Assembly (NCBI GenBank): GCA_018806915.1
Contig: JAGKQI010000085.1
Span: 1 to 64,000 of the forward strand
Direction: 5' to 3'
Source: Phytophthora colocasiae
Lineage: Eukaryota > Oomycota > Peronosporomycetes > Peronosporales > Peronosporaceae
DNA: 64,000 nt
Shown here: positions 11,331 to 21,011 of the stretch, piece after piece
How positions within the stretch are numbered: position 1 is the first letter of the stretch
Layout: every line of letters begins with the position of its first letter
Notes under the pieces: generated by a model
What the model was told of the DNA's origin: nothing
The model's input: the letters and a program-made list of their open reading frames with translations, nothing else
Database searches by the model: none
Program-made: the position numbers and the translations under genes

Positions 11331-12705
11331 AGTCGGATCAAGCGACAGGGGCCTCTGGCGAAGCAAGATGTCAGTTGATGACCCCAGATTGCGCGAACGA
11401 TGGCTGACGAATGGATCCAGATCGATGTTCGTCTGGATCTCGCCAGCGATGAATGGATGGCGTCTTGGTCAAGTGAGACTAAGTGATTCTGAGAACCTGT
11501 CGCGTGCGGTTCCCAGCGTGGCGGCTCAGGGTCGGAGGAGAAAAGGGCGCCTTGCCCAGTGGAGGTCGCATGAGAAGGGGAGACTGCAAGGCGGCAGAGG
11601 TCGGGATCGAGTGTGACTCATAATTGGTGGGCCGGTGACAACATAACCGTGAGAGATGCTGCCGAGGGGATTACTGATGGCAGTGTTAGTCGTGGGCGTG
11701 GGGAGCCTGATCAAGTCTGGGAAGCTCAAGACCTGGAATGCTCGACGACGCAGGCACGCTGAGATCAGAGTGCATGAAGGCTGCTGATCGGGATCATCGT
11801 TCAAAGACGGTGGACCAAGCATCGATGACCGAGATGGTTGATCGGAGATCGGCTGATCGCCAGATCGGCTGAGATCAGCTGATCGCCAGATCGCCAGATC
11901 GCCAGATCGCCAGATCGGCAGATCGAGATCGCGATCAGGGATTAGGTGAGATCAAGATCGAAGAATCGGAAGGGCAGCTGTGTAGCCGGATGTCAGGAGG
12001 TAATCGTAGGATAGCAGATGAGGATGGGGCTGAGTAGACATAGGAATAACCATAAAGCAGAATCGAATTTGCTCTGGACATCACAAGTGCCTTCTGTTCA
12101 AGACCGGAATCTGGGAATTACATTGGCCCCCGGCATCAAGAAGGTAAGGAGAAGAGATCTAGCATAGAGAGGTTAATTCTGGATAATACATTGGCCAGTT
12201 TTACCCTATCTAGTGATCTATCCTTTACGATGCGAACTACGGATCCGGAAGGAATTGGCTGCCTTGGCCTGACGATCTCGTCGACTCTCAACCCATCAAG
12301 ACACCCGCCATAGGAGAAGCGGCAAGCATCGTAAAGCGAAGGGATCAGATCCCCAACATTGGACTCCTTTGGAAGACCTGGATCCGAAGACTCAGGTGAC
12401 GGGATCAAGGCTCGAGAACTCGCGCTCTGTGACTCCGGATCAAATCTCCCTCCGAGGTAGAGTGAAGTATTCCCACGCTATCTCACACCCCCTACGTCAC
12501 CCAAGACATTTTCTTGTCCCAAGACATCTTCAGAAGTCACCTGGAAGGAGCGTAACCTCGGCCTACCGACGGGTACACAAGGTGAACACTACACGCAGCA
12601 AGATCACGGATCATCGGGGGACCCTCCGTTAGTCGGTGTCTGGGCGCAAGTGGCGATCGCGGGGATCGGCCTCAACCAGATTTTGGCCAGATCCGCTCCA
12701 CCACA
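11331..12705 (+). repeat. 5' LTR of element B
   Basis: It matches the 3' LTR at 23773-25034 over its whole length but is about 113 bp longer, owing to many 1-3 base insertions and an expanded GATCGCCA tandem. It ends ...CCACCACA at 12705. The first base is set by the end of the match at 11331. Regulatory motifs cannot be assigned safely. GATC is extremely frequent throughout. The many small differences from the 3' LTR mean either an old insertion or poor sequence quality here. Confidence 0.88.
11881..11920 (+). repeat. GATCGCCA tandem repeat inside the B 5' LTR
   Basis: Four perfect 8-bp GATCGCCA units are followed by a fifth with one change (GATCGGCA). The 3' LTR has a single unit at the same place (near 24266), so the array expanded after insertion or arose as an assembly or sequencing artefact. 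Confidence 0.85.
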
Positions 12706-13569
12706 ATGATGCGCGTGCCCGGATCTTCTGGTGACTTCCGGATATCACCGTGAGTCCCAAGAAGATGTCCAACGATTAAGGAAGAACAAGGGGAAGAAGT
12801 GCCTACGAATGTTGGATCGGCGGAGGCACCACTGAAAACGGGAAAGATCCACAGATCAGCAGAGTTCTGGGAGGATCTCTACTGACAGGCACGAGGCAGA
12901 CCTGGATCGCAATCCAGATCTTGAAGAAAAACCTCGAATTCCTCCTGCAAGGCCCCCTTCTGAAGGGTTACCGCGGATCTCGATGAGAATCGAGATCTCG
13001 CACAAGAGCGATAAGGAATCAGCAAAGCTGAAACCTAATCTGCTCACTTCAAGTCCACTGTTGCCTCAAGATCGACCAAGAAAAAGAAGATCAAGAGCAC
13101 CCGGACGAAATTGAAAGCTCCAGACTCAGAGCCAGAAGACATGATCAGCCCGGGATCGACGATTACCAAGGACGCGATCGAGCAGGCCTATTACAGGAAG
13201 ATGCTAAGCGAGACCTTGCTTAACGACCCCGTTCTTACGATCATACAAGTCCGCCAGATCGGTAACCTCACCGGCCCAGTGTCGAAACCCCGGACTAGCT
13301 CGGACCGCCTGAACGCGGTGAAGATTCTACTTGATCTGCTCCAAGAGGCTGGTTTAGTAGCTGGAGAATTCGACCCAAACTCTCTATTTGACCTGGAACT
13401 GGAAGCGATTCAGTATGAAACCCATGACCTATTCAACTCTCTCAAAGTCTTGGTCGGCGAACGCCCACTGACGCCCGATCTAGGTTATCAGACTGGATCG
13501 TCATGCTACGCGTCAGCGACCCGGAACCAGATTCCGACAGCCCGAGAAGGCTGCAACGCATGTCGTTAG
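12706..13569 (+). pseudogene. gag N-terminal part, element B
   Basis: By comparison with A and C, translation starts at the ATG at 12706, one base after the LTR. An extra C near 12740 closes this frame after about 15 codons. The frame resumes downstream and is clean from about 13111, with the helical segment MISPGSTITKDAIEQAYYRK and LLDLLQEAGLVAGEFDPNS. It is lost again at 13569 (ACRSRP-type frame change), where A reads on into LGPSGAKFLKS. No function beyond the gag N-terminal domain is assigned. Confidence 0.75.
12707..12725 (+). other. Primer-binding site of element B, one base changed
   Basis: TGATGCGCGTGCCCGGATC differs from the A and C site at the third base (A for G), which falls in the complement of the tRNA CCA end. 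This would weaken priming if real. It lies one base after the LTR and overlaps ATG codons at 12706 and 12709. Confidence 0.6.
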
Positions 13570-13588
13570 GCCCTCCGGTGCCAAATTT

Positions 13589-15415
13589 GTGAAATCGCGT
13601 ATGAAGAAACAAGATACACGATCGATGGCCACGAAACTGGAGGCTAAGACACCTGATCAGCAAGAAAATCGCCGGACCCGGACAGACCAGACCGCGCCGA
13701 CGACTAATTCCACGGGATCGAGCAACAAGCTGGACGACTACTTTCAAATGGCGATGGATCGTTTCTTAAAAGAACGGAATCTCGCGACACCCCGAACGCC
13801 GATCAAAGGGGAGTTGGATGTTGAAATGGAGTCCGTTACGGCCTCGGATCCGGATGCATGGGAATACGATCCGGACGATATGGGCATACCAAGTTCCGGT
13901 GGACAGATGTCGAGCCGAGCAGCGATCGCATCCGCGGCGATCGGTCAAGGAGGATCGTCGATGATCCAGCGGGTCCGGATCTCAGCAATCTCAGATCTGA
14001 AAGATTTTGCGGGTAAAGATCTGGACGAAGATCGCGCTCGGGCCTGGATCAGTAAGGTCAAGTCAGCGTTCCAGCGTGATCAGGCTACGGAAGAAGAAAA
14101 ATGCCTCACGTTTGCAGATCTGATGGTGGGACCGGCAAAGAACTGGTACAGGCAGCTCAGTCGAACGACGAAAACCAAGTGGGCGGATCTGCTGGACAGT
14201 TTCCAGACCCAGTATTGTGGGTTGGGTATGTCGGTCGCGTGGCAATACTATCACGCTCGCAAGCGATCGGAAGAAACTCCCCTTGATTACCTCTACCGGC
14301 TCAACGTGGCGGCTTTACGTGCTAGACTGAAGATCAAGGATGGGAGCCCTAAGGCCCGCCGGGAACATGTAGACCACTACATCGAGACATTGGGAGATCC
14401 GGAGTTAGCTGATCGGCTGACCCTACTCCGACTGAGCGACGTCGATGAACTGGAGGAGGTACTTCGTGTCCGGGAACGGGCGAAAAGCAGACAACGTAAA
14501 TCTGCGTTCGGATCGAAGTACAGACAAAAGGCACCGGCCAGTGCCCCGGCGGCACCCACCCGAGAGGTGGTACGGGCGATCCAAGCCCAAGATCCGAGCT
14601 CGGAATCAGAGGAAGTATCCGGATCGGACGGATCCGATTCTGAAGGCGATCTCCGGAGGATATATCTTGCCGCGTCGGAAGACAAGCAGATCGGCACTGG
14701 GGGCGTTCCCCACCAACAGGATCAGTCGCGATCGCAGGTGAACGCGCAAGATCGAGGCCGGATCGCGGATCGCAGGGGTACGTCAGACCACGATCGAGGT
14801 CGCTGTTCACACTGTGGATCGCGGAAGCATACGGATCTGGACTGCTGGAGACGTCTAACTTGTGAAAAGTGCGGGAAGAGGGGTCACCCAACGGATCGCT
14901 GTCTGTATACCTGTCGTGGTTGTGGGGAGATCCATGAAGCTGGAGAATGCCCCATGGAAGAATTCCTACAACCAGATCCGGCAAGTGGTACGACCCGACC
15001 CGACCCGACATGCCGGATTGTTCCTGGAGAAGGTGGAGAAGATGTTAACCTAGGACGCTCGCCGGTTTGGAAACCGGTACGAGCCGAGCGTTCTGAGTAC
15101 TGCATCTATGCATATGTGAACAAGAAATCGAGAGATCAAGATAGGGAGAATTCGGATCTGCGCGGTAATACATGTAAGTTGCATTCGTATACTGCTAAGA
15201 TCGCGAGTCTTCCCGGATCGATGAGTTCTCTCGATCTGGTGCGGAAGTGGCTCTGGATCTCAAGGAAGGAGAGTCCAGGGGTATTGGAAATACCACGCAC
15301 CCGGAAAATGGTTCCGCCAAGCCAAGATCTCAGGCAAGATCAATCACGAAAGAGCGATCTTGCTCCTGGACACTGGCGCCGAGGTATCCATCTTGGATAC
15401 CGCCTTTGCTCGTAA
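13589..15415 (+). CDS. gag central and C-terminal part, element B
   Basis: One open frame of 608 residues. A Lys/Arg-rich start (KSRMKKQDTRS) leads to the Retrotrans_gag region at about residues 130-260 (DFAGKDLDEDRARAWISK, LMVGPAKNWYRQLS, YLYRLNVAALRARL). An acidic stretch (SSESEEVSGSDGSDSEGDL) follows, then three knuckles at about 405-455: CSHCGSRKHTDLDC, CEKCGKRGHPTDRC and the shorter CRGCGEIHEAGEC. Homologous gag in A and C ends at TAG soon after the third knuckle (equivalent to 15051-15053 here). In B an indel near 14960 moves the reading into the pol frame, so the last 130 residues are pol sequence, not gag. Confidence 0.88.
   Translation: MKSRMKKQDTRSMATKLEAKTPDQQENRRTRTDQTAPTTNSTGSSNKLDDYFQMAMDRFLKERNLATPRTPIKGELDVEMESVTASDPDAWEYDPDDMGIPSSGGQMSSRAAIASAAIGQGGSSMIQRVRISAISDLKDFAGKDLDEDRARAWISKVKSAFQRDQATEEEKCLTFADLMVGPAKNWYRQLSRTTKTKWADLLDSFQTQYCGLGMSVAWQYYHARKRSEETPLDYLYRLNVAALRARLKIKDGSPKARREHVDHYIETLGDPELADRLTLLRLSDVDELEEVLRVRERAKSRQRKSAFGSKYRQKAPASAPAAPTREVVRAIQAQDPSSESEEVSGSDGSDSEGDLRRIYLAASEDKQIGTGGVPHQQDQSRSQVNAQDRGRIADRRGTSDHDRGRCSHCGSRKHTDLDCWRRLTCEKCGKRGHPTDRCLYTCRGCGEIHEAGECPMEEFLQPDPASGTTRPDPTCRIVPGEGGEDVNLGRSPVWKPVRAERSEYCIYAYVNKKSRDQDRENSDLRGNTCKLHSYTAKIASLPGSMSSLDLVRKWLWISRKESPGVLEIPRTRKMVPPSQDLRQDQSRKSDLAPGHWRRGIHLGYRLCS
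15044..15084 (+). promoter_or_regulatory. Decayed -1 frameshift signal, element B
   Basis: The heptamer reads GTTAACC (15044-15050) instead of the GTTAAAC of A and C, which would not re-pair after a -1 slip. The stop TAG (15051-15053) and the hairpin (GCTCG CCGGTT TGGA AACCGG TA CGAGC, 15057-15084) are unchanged. B therefore looks defective for regulated pol expression. Confidence 0.65.
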
Positions 15416-15824
15416 GGTTGGGTGCCACTTTGACACTAGTCAGAGACAGGAGTGTGTTGGGATCGGTGATAATGTGTACACCACCGAGGGAAGAACGAGG
15501 ATCAAGATCACGCTTGCGGGATACTTGGTCTACTTTTTCGATATTTGGATCGGGGATCTATCCGGGCAAGATGCGATCCTGGGTATGGATTTCATGATCC
15601 CGGCTGGAGTCCGGATGGATCTGGCGAAGGGATCGATGTGCTTACCTAATGAAGTGGGGATCCCACTTAGTGGTCGCAAGAGATTATACGGGGAGAAGGT
15701 AAGATCGGTAAAATTGGAGGAAGATCTACATATCCCAGTTGGGGGATCTGAAGAGATCGCATCGAGAGTGAAATTATCGGCGACAGAAAAATTGTGGGTG
15801 ACCAATGGGTACCTACAGTGGTGA
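15360..15824 (+). CDS. Retropepsin-like aspartic protease, element B
   Basis: The active site is LLDTGAEVSILD at the start. The GRTRIKITLAGYLVYFFDI region and the LSGQDAILGMDFM motif follow, as in Ty3-type proteases. The segment starts without its own start codon because it is part of the gag-pol polyprotein; the -1 pol frame is open upstream, and one base lost near 15214 (compare C) changes frame before it. It ends in another frame change at about 15810. The enzyme cleaves the gag and gag-pol polyproteins in the particle. Confidence 0.88.
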   Translation: MLLDTGAEVSILDTAFARKVGCHFDTSQRQECVGIGDNVYTTEGRTRIKITLAGYLVYFFDIWIGDLSGQDAILGMDFMIPAGVRMDLAKGSMCLPNEVGIPLSGRKRLYGEKVRSVKLEEDLHIPVGGSEEIASRVKLSATEKLWVTNGYLQW

Positions 15825-18625
15825 ATGGACCCGGCCGAACTCGGTACTTAGTGATCACGAATTTGAGCGAGAAGATTTTACGACTGGATCACAGATTACA
15901 TGTTGGAATGGTACTTGATCAGGAAAAAGTGCCTCGATTCCCCGGGTTTGTGTCGATCGGATCCCGACGTTACATGGAGTGGCAGAATCTAGCTCTAGAA
16001 GCGACTGTGGACGCAAGACCAGAACCTCAGGAATCCGTGGAGATCCCCTTACCGTCGGTCGAACGGCCGACCTACGTTACGCCGCGATCCATACTCCGCC
16101 GAGGTGGGGCAACCAGGACCGACCCTGATCCTGCACCAATATCGACACCGGAACCGCGATCACCAACCGATACAGCCGAAGTCAAGGTCGCATTCATCGA
16201 TCCCCAACCGGATCCCATGGATACCCCACCGATCACGATCAGTTCCGACAAGACCCCGAGTGGCGAAGCTGGGGGCGGTGAGACTGAGACGAATGAGAGC
16301 TTGCCAGATCAGGCCCCAGATCGGACAGATCGGACATGCGAAGAAGAGATCGAGGAAAAACAGAAAAACCAGATTTTCAACATAGAGATCAAACATGAAT
16401 CCGACGCCGATGCCGTCCCCATGGTTAAAGACACCCCGATCTTGACAGCCAAGGACGATAGGCTGCGTGATCAATCAACGGATGAACCGGATCCGACATC
16501 TCCTGAAGGGATCGAGAACGCTGATCAGACCCACTTACACGAAAGTGGTGATTTTTCGACCGAAGATCTAGCCGATAATCTCGCAGTAGTACCAGAGATC
16601 CAGATCTCCACCACCGAAGAAGTCAGGATTGAAGATCTGCAAGTAGGGAATCCGGGATCGGCTACCCCGGAGGAGATCGAGAAACTTCGACAGATTATTT
16701 GGAAGAAGCGACATCTCCTGATCGGAAAGGGAAACGCACTTCCTCCAGCGGCCAAGGGTGTTATATGCGATATCGACGTGGGTGATGCAAAGCCGATCGC
16801 ACAACGAGTCCGAAAGGTGGCGCCACAGTTCCGCGAGAAAGTATCGGATCTCATCAAAGGACTCCTAGCTGCCAAGATCATCCGGCCATCGACCTCGCCA
16901 TGGGCATCGCCGATCGTGGTGATCATCAAGAAGAACGGTGTAGACATCCGACTATGTATCGATTATCGGCTGGTGAACGGTCTCACGAGGCTGATGATCT
17001 ACCCAATGCCTCTGATCAATGACCTGTTAGAAGATCTTGACAAGGTTCTGTGGTACTGTTCATTAGACATGGCGAGTGGATTCTGGGTCGTGTCTATGAC
17101 TGACCGAGCTCGCGCGATCTCAGCTTTCTTCACCCCGTTCGGCCTCTTCGAGTGGAATCGCATGCCGTTCGGGCTGAAGAACGCCCCTCAGATCTATCAA
17201 CGTCTTGTGGACAACGCCCTATATGGATTTTTGAAGATCTCCCAGTCAGGGAATACGAAAGACTCTACAGATGTGTTTGAATCAGGGGTCCCGAAAGATC
17301 CTGGTCGCCCGTTGGTTCTAGGACGGAGATCATACATCGACGATATCTTGATCACGGCTGGATCATGGGATCAAATGTGCGATCGGGTGGAAGGCCTATT
17401 GGAGGCCTGCGATAAGTGGAATCTCTCGATCAGTGTGGCAAAGAGCTTCTGGGGCATGGATAAGGTGGAATATCTCGGACACAAAGTGTCGATCGATGGA
17501 TTGGAGGCAAACCCGAAGGACCTGAAGTCTCTGACGGATCTACCATTCCCTGGATCACTCCGATCCATGCAATCGTTCCTTGGAAGTTTGAATTACTATA
17601 GTCGGTTCATCGAGGATTATGCGATCTATGCATCGGTCCTATATGAACTACGTGAGGTGGAGTTCGCAGAACTGAAGAAGCGACCAGATCTACGAAAGAT
17701 CATGGATAGCATGGACCTGATCACTCAAGATCCCGTCGCGCTTAAGTCGGATCGGGATAGATCGCTACATATCCCGACTCAAAGAAGCGATAGTACAACG
17801 GATCCTGACTTGGGGGCGATGTCTTCACCCTGTTCAAGCGAGATCGGAACCAACCTGGGCCTAAAGACTGGTGACGAGAGGTGGGGTAGGGCATACAGGG
17901 CGTTTACAGCCTTGAAGACCAAGATCGCGTCGACCCCGATCCTTCGCCACTTCGACACGACGAAGTTACCCGTGGTGATCGTGTACGCTAGTGACTGGGC
18001 GATTTCCGCCGCACTAATGCAGGAACACGACCAGATCTATCACCCGGTCGCGTTTGCCAGCCGAACCTTGAAGACCAACGAGCTGAATTATAATGTTGCC
18101 GAAAAGGAGGTGTTAGCTCTACTTCGGATCTTGGATCTACACTACACCTTGTTGGTGGGACGTCGGATCAAGGTCCTAACCCGACACTCGACACTTGCCT
18201 GGCTGTTCAAGTCTGCCGGCCTCCAAGGACGTCTGGAACAATGGTCTGCTCTTCTGTCCCCGTGGACACTCGAGATCACGAAGTGTACGAAGGGGGAGGA
18301 TGAAATACTGGGGGCGATCGCAGCTAACATAACGCCCCGATCGGAGATCGACGAAGCTCTGATCGCGATCGCGCCGCGAAAGGAGCCAAAACGTCGGATC
18401 CAGATGCCGATCCCCACTGTAGACCCAGATGAGGAGTTGTGGGTTATAAGTTTCGACGGATCGGCACGCGTGAAACGAGGAGGAGGCGCTTTCAGCGCGA
18501 TCGTGTGGAGTTTACCAGAGTGGAAGGTGATCAAGGCTAGATCGGATTATGCTGAAAGCCTCACTGTCAATGAAGCGGAATACCGTGGACTCTTGCTAGG
18601 TCTTGGCATGATCGCACAAAGTTAG
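15794..18625 (+). CDS. pol: protease C-terminus, linker, RT, RNase H, start of second RNase H, element B
   Basis: A 943-residue open frame. Residues about 1-70 finish the protease region, and a Pro/Asp/Glu-rich linker runs to about 300. RT runs to about 610 (KKNGVDIRLCIDYR, SLDMASGFW, MPFGLKNAPQIYQRL, YIDD at 17333-17344, SLNYYSRFIEDY). The first RNase H is at about 715-850 (YASDWAISAALMQ, NYNVAEKEVLALLRIL); its later acidic positions look changed (TRHSTLAWL). The second RNase H starts at about 875 (SFDGSARVKRGGG, VNEAEYRGLLLGL) and is cut at 18625 by two extra bases (A reads AQLERRRLVVCGDS). This is the best preserved pol of the A/B pair. Confidence 0.92.
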   Translation: MGDQWVPTVVNGPGRTRYLVITNLSEKILRLDHRLHVGMVLDQEKVPRFPGFVSIGSRRYMEWQNLALEATVDARPEPQESVEIPLPSVERPTYVTPRSILRRGGATRTDPDPAPISTPEPRSPTDTAEVKVAFIDPQPDPMDTPPITISSDKTPSGEAGGGETETNESLPDQAPDRTDRTCEEEIEEKQKNQIFNIEIKHESDADAVPMVKDTPILTAKDDRLRDQSTDEPDPTSPEGIENADQTHLHESGDFSTEDLADNLAVVPEIQISTTEEVRIEDLQVGNPGSATPEEIEKLRQIIWKKRHLLIGKGNALPPAAKGVICDIDVGDAKPIAQRVRKVAPQFREKVSDLIKGLLAAKIIRPSTSPWASPIVVIIKKNGVDIRLCIDYRLVNGLTRLMIYPMPLINDLLEDLDKVLWYCSLDMASGFWVVSMTDRARAISAFFTPFGLFEWNRMPFGLKNAPQIYQRLVDNALYGFLKISQSGNTKDSTDVFESGVPKDPGRPLVLGRRSYIDDILITAGSWDQMCDRVEGLLEACDKWNLSISVAKSFWGMDKVEYLGHKVSIDGLEANPKDLKSLTDLPFPGSLRSMQSFLGSLNYYSRFIEDYAIYASVLYELREVEFAELKKRPDLRKIMDSMDLITQDPVALKSDRDRSLHIPTQRSDSTTDPDLGAMSSPCSSEIGTNLGLKTGDERWGRAYRAFTALKTKIASTPILRHFDTTKLPVVIVYASDWAISAALMQEHDQIYHPVAFASRTLKTNELNYNVAEKEVLALLRILDLHYTLLVGRRIKVLTRHSTLAWLFKSAGLQGRLEQWSALLSPWTLEITKCTKGEDEILGAIAANITPRSEIDEALIAIAPRKEPKRRIQMPIPTVDPDEELWVISFDGSARVKRGGGAFSAIVWSLPEWKVIKARSDYAESLTVNEAEYRGLLLGLGMIAQS

Positions 18626-19255
18626 AACGCCGCCGTTTGGTCGTTTGTGGCGATTCGAATCTGGTAATCCGACAAGTCCGGGGCGAGATCGACTGCAAGG
18701 CGCCAGGATTGACGCTACTGAAACAGAAGGTGCTAGATCACTTGCGGAATTGGGGAGATCACGAGCTGGTCCATGTGAAGAGAGACTGGAATGGGGAGCG
18801 CAGATAGCTTGGCGAGTGCCGCGCTGCAGCGAGGAAGCGGGATCGAAGTCCACGATGAGACAGATCGATGCGATCTGATCACCCCTGAATCGGCTTAATG
18901 AGGTGTTGATCCTCGAGTTGAAGATCGATCTGTGCAAGTGTCAGCAGTAGCCACGCGTGCAGCCCGAGCGCGACCTGGCGCCGCTGTCTTGCGAGAGGAA
19001 CTGATCCGGGAGATGCGGGTTGATCGGATCAGGCGAGCCCAGGACGAGGAGGTCTGGATCGCAGTGACTAAAGAAGTACCTGGCTGGGCAGGATCGCGGA
19101 TCTTACTCGAGCCGAGTCTGGATCCTACGCCAAGATCGCCTCCGAGTACGAGGTAGATGAACAAGATCTGTTGTTTTACTGCCCACCAGGGCCGAGATCA
19201 AGAGGTGATCGCGATCGCCTGATGAGACTTGTAGTTCCAGAAACGCTACAGCAGG
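18600..19255 (+). pseudogene. End of second RNase H and linker to integrase, element B
   Basis: The remaining RNase H motifs (VCGDSNLVIRQ near 18650 and the NGSADSLAS segment near 18795) and the linker (SAVATRAARARPGAAVL near 18940) are all recognisable by comparison with A and C. They are spread over three frames. The VPETLQQDVLHHYH start of the integrase zinc region is at about 19220. Nothing here is intact. Confidence 0.75.
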
Positions 19256-20149
19256 ATGTCCTCCACCACTATCATAACGACTCTGGAAGGAGGGACATCA
19301 GGGGATCGGACGCACCTTATCAGCGGATCCGAGATCATTTCCACTGGAGGATTATATCGGAGCGTGCAGCGATACGTAGGCGAGTGTGTAGATTGTGAGA
19401 CCGGGAAGGGGAGACCCACGATCCGGGGCGAGTCGCCGGGGAATCTGCAGGCGACATACCCATTCCAGATCATAGCAATGGATCACATACCTTCTCTGCC
19501 CAGATCCAACAAAGGCAACACCGAACTACTGATCTGGGTCGATCTGTTCACGGGATATGTGATCGCAAAGGCCAGTTCCTCCCGATCGGCCCAGACCGTC
19601 GCGGAATCTTATGAAGAATGCGTGTTCCGCAGATTTGGTGCTAGCGAGATGATCAGGCACGATCGAGAACCGGGTTTCATGTCCGACTTCTTCAGATCGT
19701 TCAATAAGATCCTGGGGCAGCGACAACGGGCGACGATGGCCTACCGGCCGCAAGCCAACGGGACTGCGGAACGGATGGTGCAAACGGCGACTAGGGCGAT
19801 CAAGATGTATGTTCAAGATCTCGATCAGAAGGACTGGGATGAATACGCGGAGAGACTGACGTTCGCCATTAATACGGCTCACGATCGGGTTCGGGGAGAT
19901 ACCCTCATTACCTGGTACATGGATGGGATCCGAGATCGACGTTGGAGGCAACGATCCCGATCGGATCGACCAGACGCCACGATCGCGATCCAAGACGGTG
20001 GAGGTATCGGGTTCAGAGATACTACCAGCAGTCGCGAGAGCAGGTCAACGCTAGACTACGAGAGGCGATTGCAGATCGAGCCGATCGGCACAATGAGGAT
20101 GTCGATCCGCATCAGATCGAAGCTGGATCACGAGTTTGGCTATACCTAG
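19256..20149 (+). CDS. Integrase zinc region and catalytic core, element B
   Basis: CVDCETGKG closes the zinc-binding domain, though the upstream His pair is frame-disturbed here. The core has AMDHIPSLP (Asp), SSSRSAQTVAESYEEC, RHDREPGFMS (Asp) and YRPQANGTAERMVQTA (Glu). The part after residue about 225 is out of frame relative to C (C continues GDTPHYLVHGWDPR) because one C is missing near 19905. The frame is recovered only partly, and the annotated stop at 20149 is not the natural end. Confidence 0.85.
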   Translation: MSSTTIITTLEGGTSGDRTHLISGSEIISTGGLYRSVQRYVGECVDCETGKGRPTIRGESPGNLQATYPFQIIAMDHIPSLPRSNKGNTELLIWVDLFTGYVIAKASSSRSAQTVAESYEECVFRRFGASEMIRHDREPGFMSDFFRSFNKILGQRQRATMAYRPQANGTAERMVQTATRAIKMYVQDLDQKDWDEYAERLTFAINTAHDRVRGDTLITWYMDGIRDRRWRQRSRSDRPDATIAIQDGGGIGFRDTTSSRESRSTLDYERRLQIEPIGTMRMSIRIRSKLDHEFGYT

Positions 20150-20154
20150 ATCGT

Positions 20155-20638
20155 GTGAAGGGAAGGGTATGCACGTAAACTCGCTCACCTTTGGCACGGC
20201 CCGTTCCGTGTTGCAGAGAAGCTCAACGAATTCACGATCAAGCTGGAGATCGCAGGATCTGATTACCATATCTTTCCAGTGGTCCATGTTTCTAAGCTAA
20301 AGCTGGTGCGGAATTTTCCGGATCGACCGCGGGTCGAGTTGACTGTGGATGAAGCAGATCGGCTAGATTTCGATGAGATCCTCCTTCCGGAGGACAGTTG
20401 GGTCCCAGATCTGGATGCCGACGAGTACGAGGTCGAACGGATCTCGGACATGCGAAGTGGGAAACGGACTCGCTACGGCCGGATCTATCGTGAATTCCTG
20501 GTGCACTGGGTCGGTTATGATGAACCAACTTGGGTCGACGAAGCTGATCTTAACTGTGGAGCCATACTGAGCGCGTTCCTACGTGATCATGCTAACCGAA
20601 ATCGGTTTGGCGTGATGCAGTCGCACGAAGAGGTGTAG
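20155..20638 (+). pseudogene. Integrase C-terminus with chromodomain, element B
   Basis: After a frame change near 20160, the GPY/F-like segment (LAHLWHGPFRVAEKLN) and the chromodomain (DEYEVERI, REFLVHWVGYDEPTWV, DLNCGAIL) read in one frame to the TAG at 20636-20638 (from 20279 without interruption). The protein end ...NRFGVMQSHEEV equals that of A and C. The chromodomain probably steers integration to modified chromatin. Confidence 0.85.
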
Positions 20639-21011
20639 AGGCAGAGAAGGCGACGTGACCGGGTCACAACGCCGAGATCGCGGATGCTGATCTGGATGTC
20701 TATCTGGATCGGATGTGGAGATTTTATATTTTTCGTGGAGATTTTATATTTTTCTTGTATATGCATGTGAAACCGGAGTGATTGGATGGAAGGTGTGGAG
20801 ATTTCGAAGATGCTAAGTGGGATCGAAACTGTGGAGTAAGTATGGAGAAGAACGCTGGTTTTGACGCTGGAAAGATTACGTGGAATTGAAAAGAGGCTAG
20901 GCTGGAGTCAGGATCGCGTGGCGAAGTACCGGATCGTGATAGAGAATATGTAAGCGTGCTGACCGACTCCGGGCTCAGCTGATCACCTCCGGACTGGTCG
21001 AGATCGCGGGA
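20639..21011. other. Convergent spacer of element B
   Basis: No gene. It contains the reverse complement of the A repeat: two perfect 20-bp units at 20715-20754. It separates the end of pol from the end of the minus-strand accessory gene, so both 3' ends must be formed within about 370 bp. Confidence 0.6.

Noticed and set aside
11821..11940. GATC-rich direct repeats considered as a CRISPR array or a bacterial origin with Dam sites
   Set aside because: Units are 8 bp without spacers, lie inside an LTR, and the surroundings are eukaryotic retrotransposons.
12136..12408. Small frames in the LTRs (for example 12136-12408 minus, 24450-24809 minus)
   Set aside because: They are not kept between LTR copies and show no recognisable domain.
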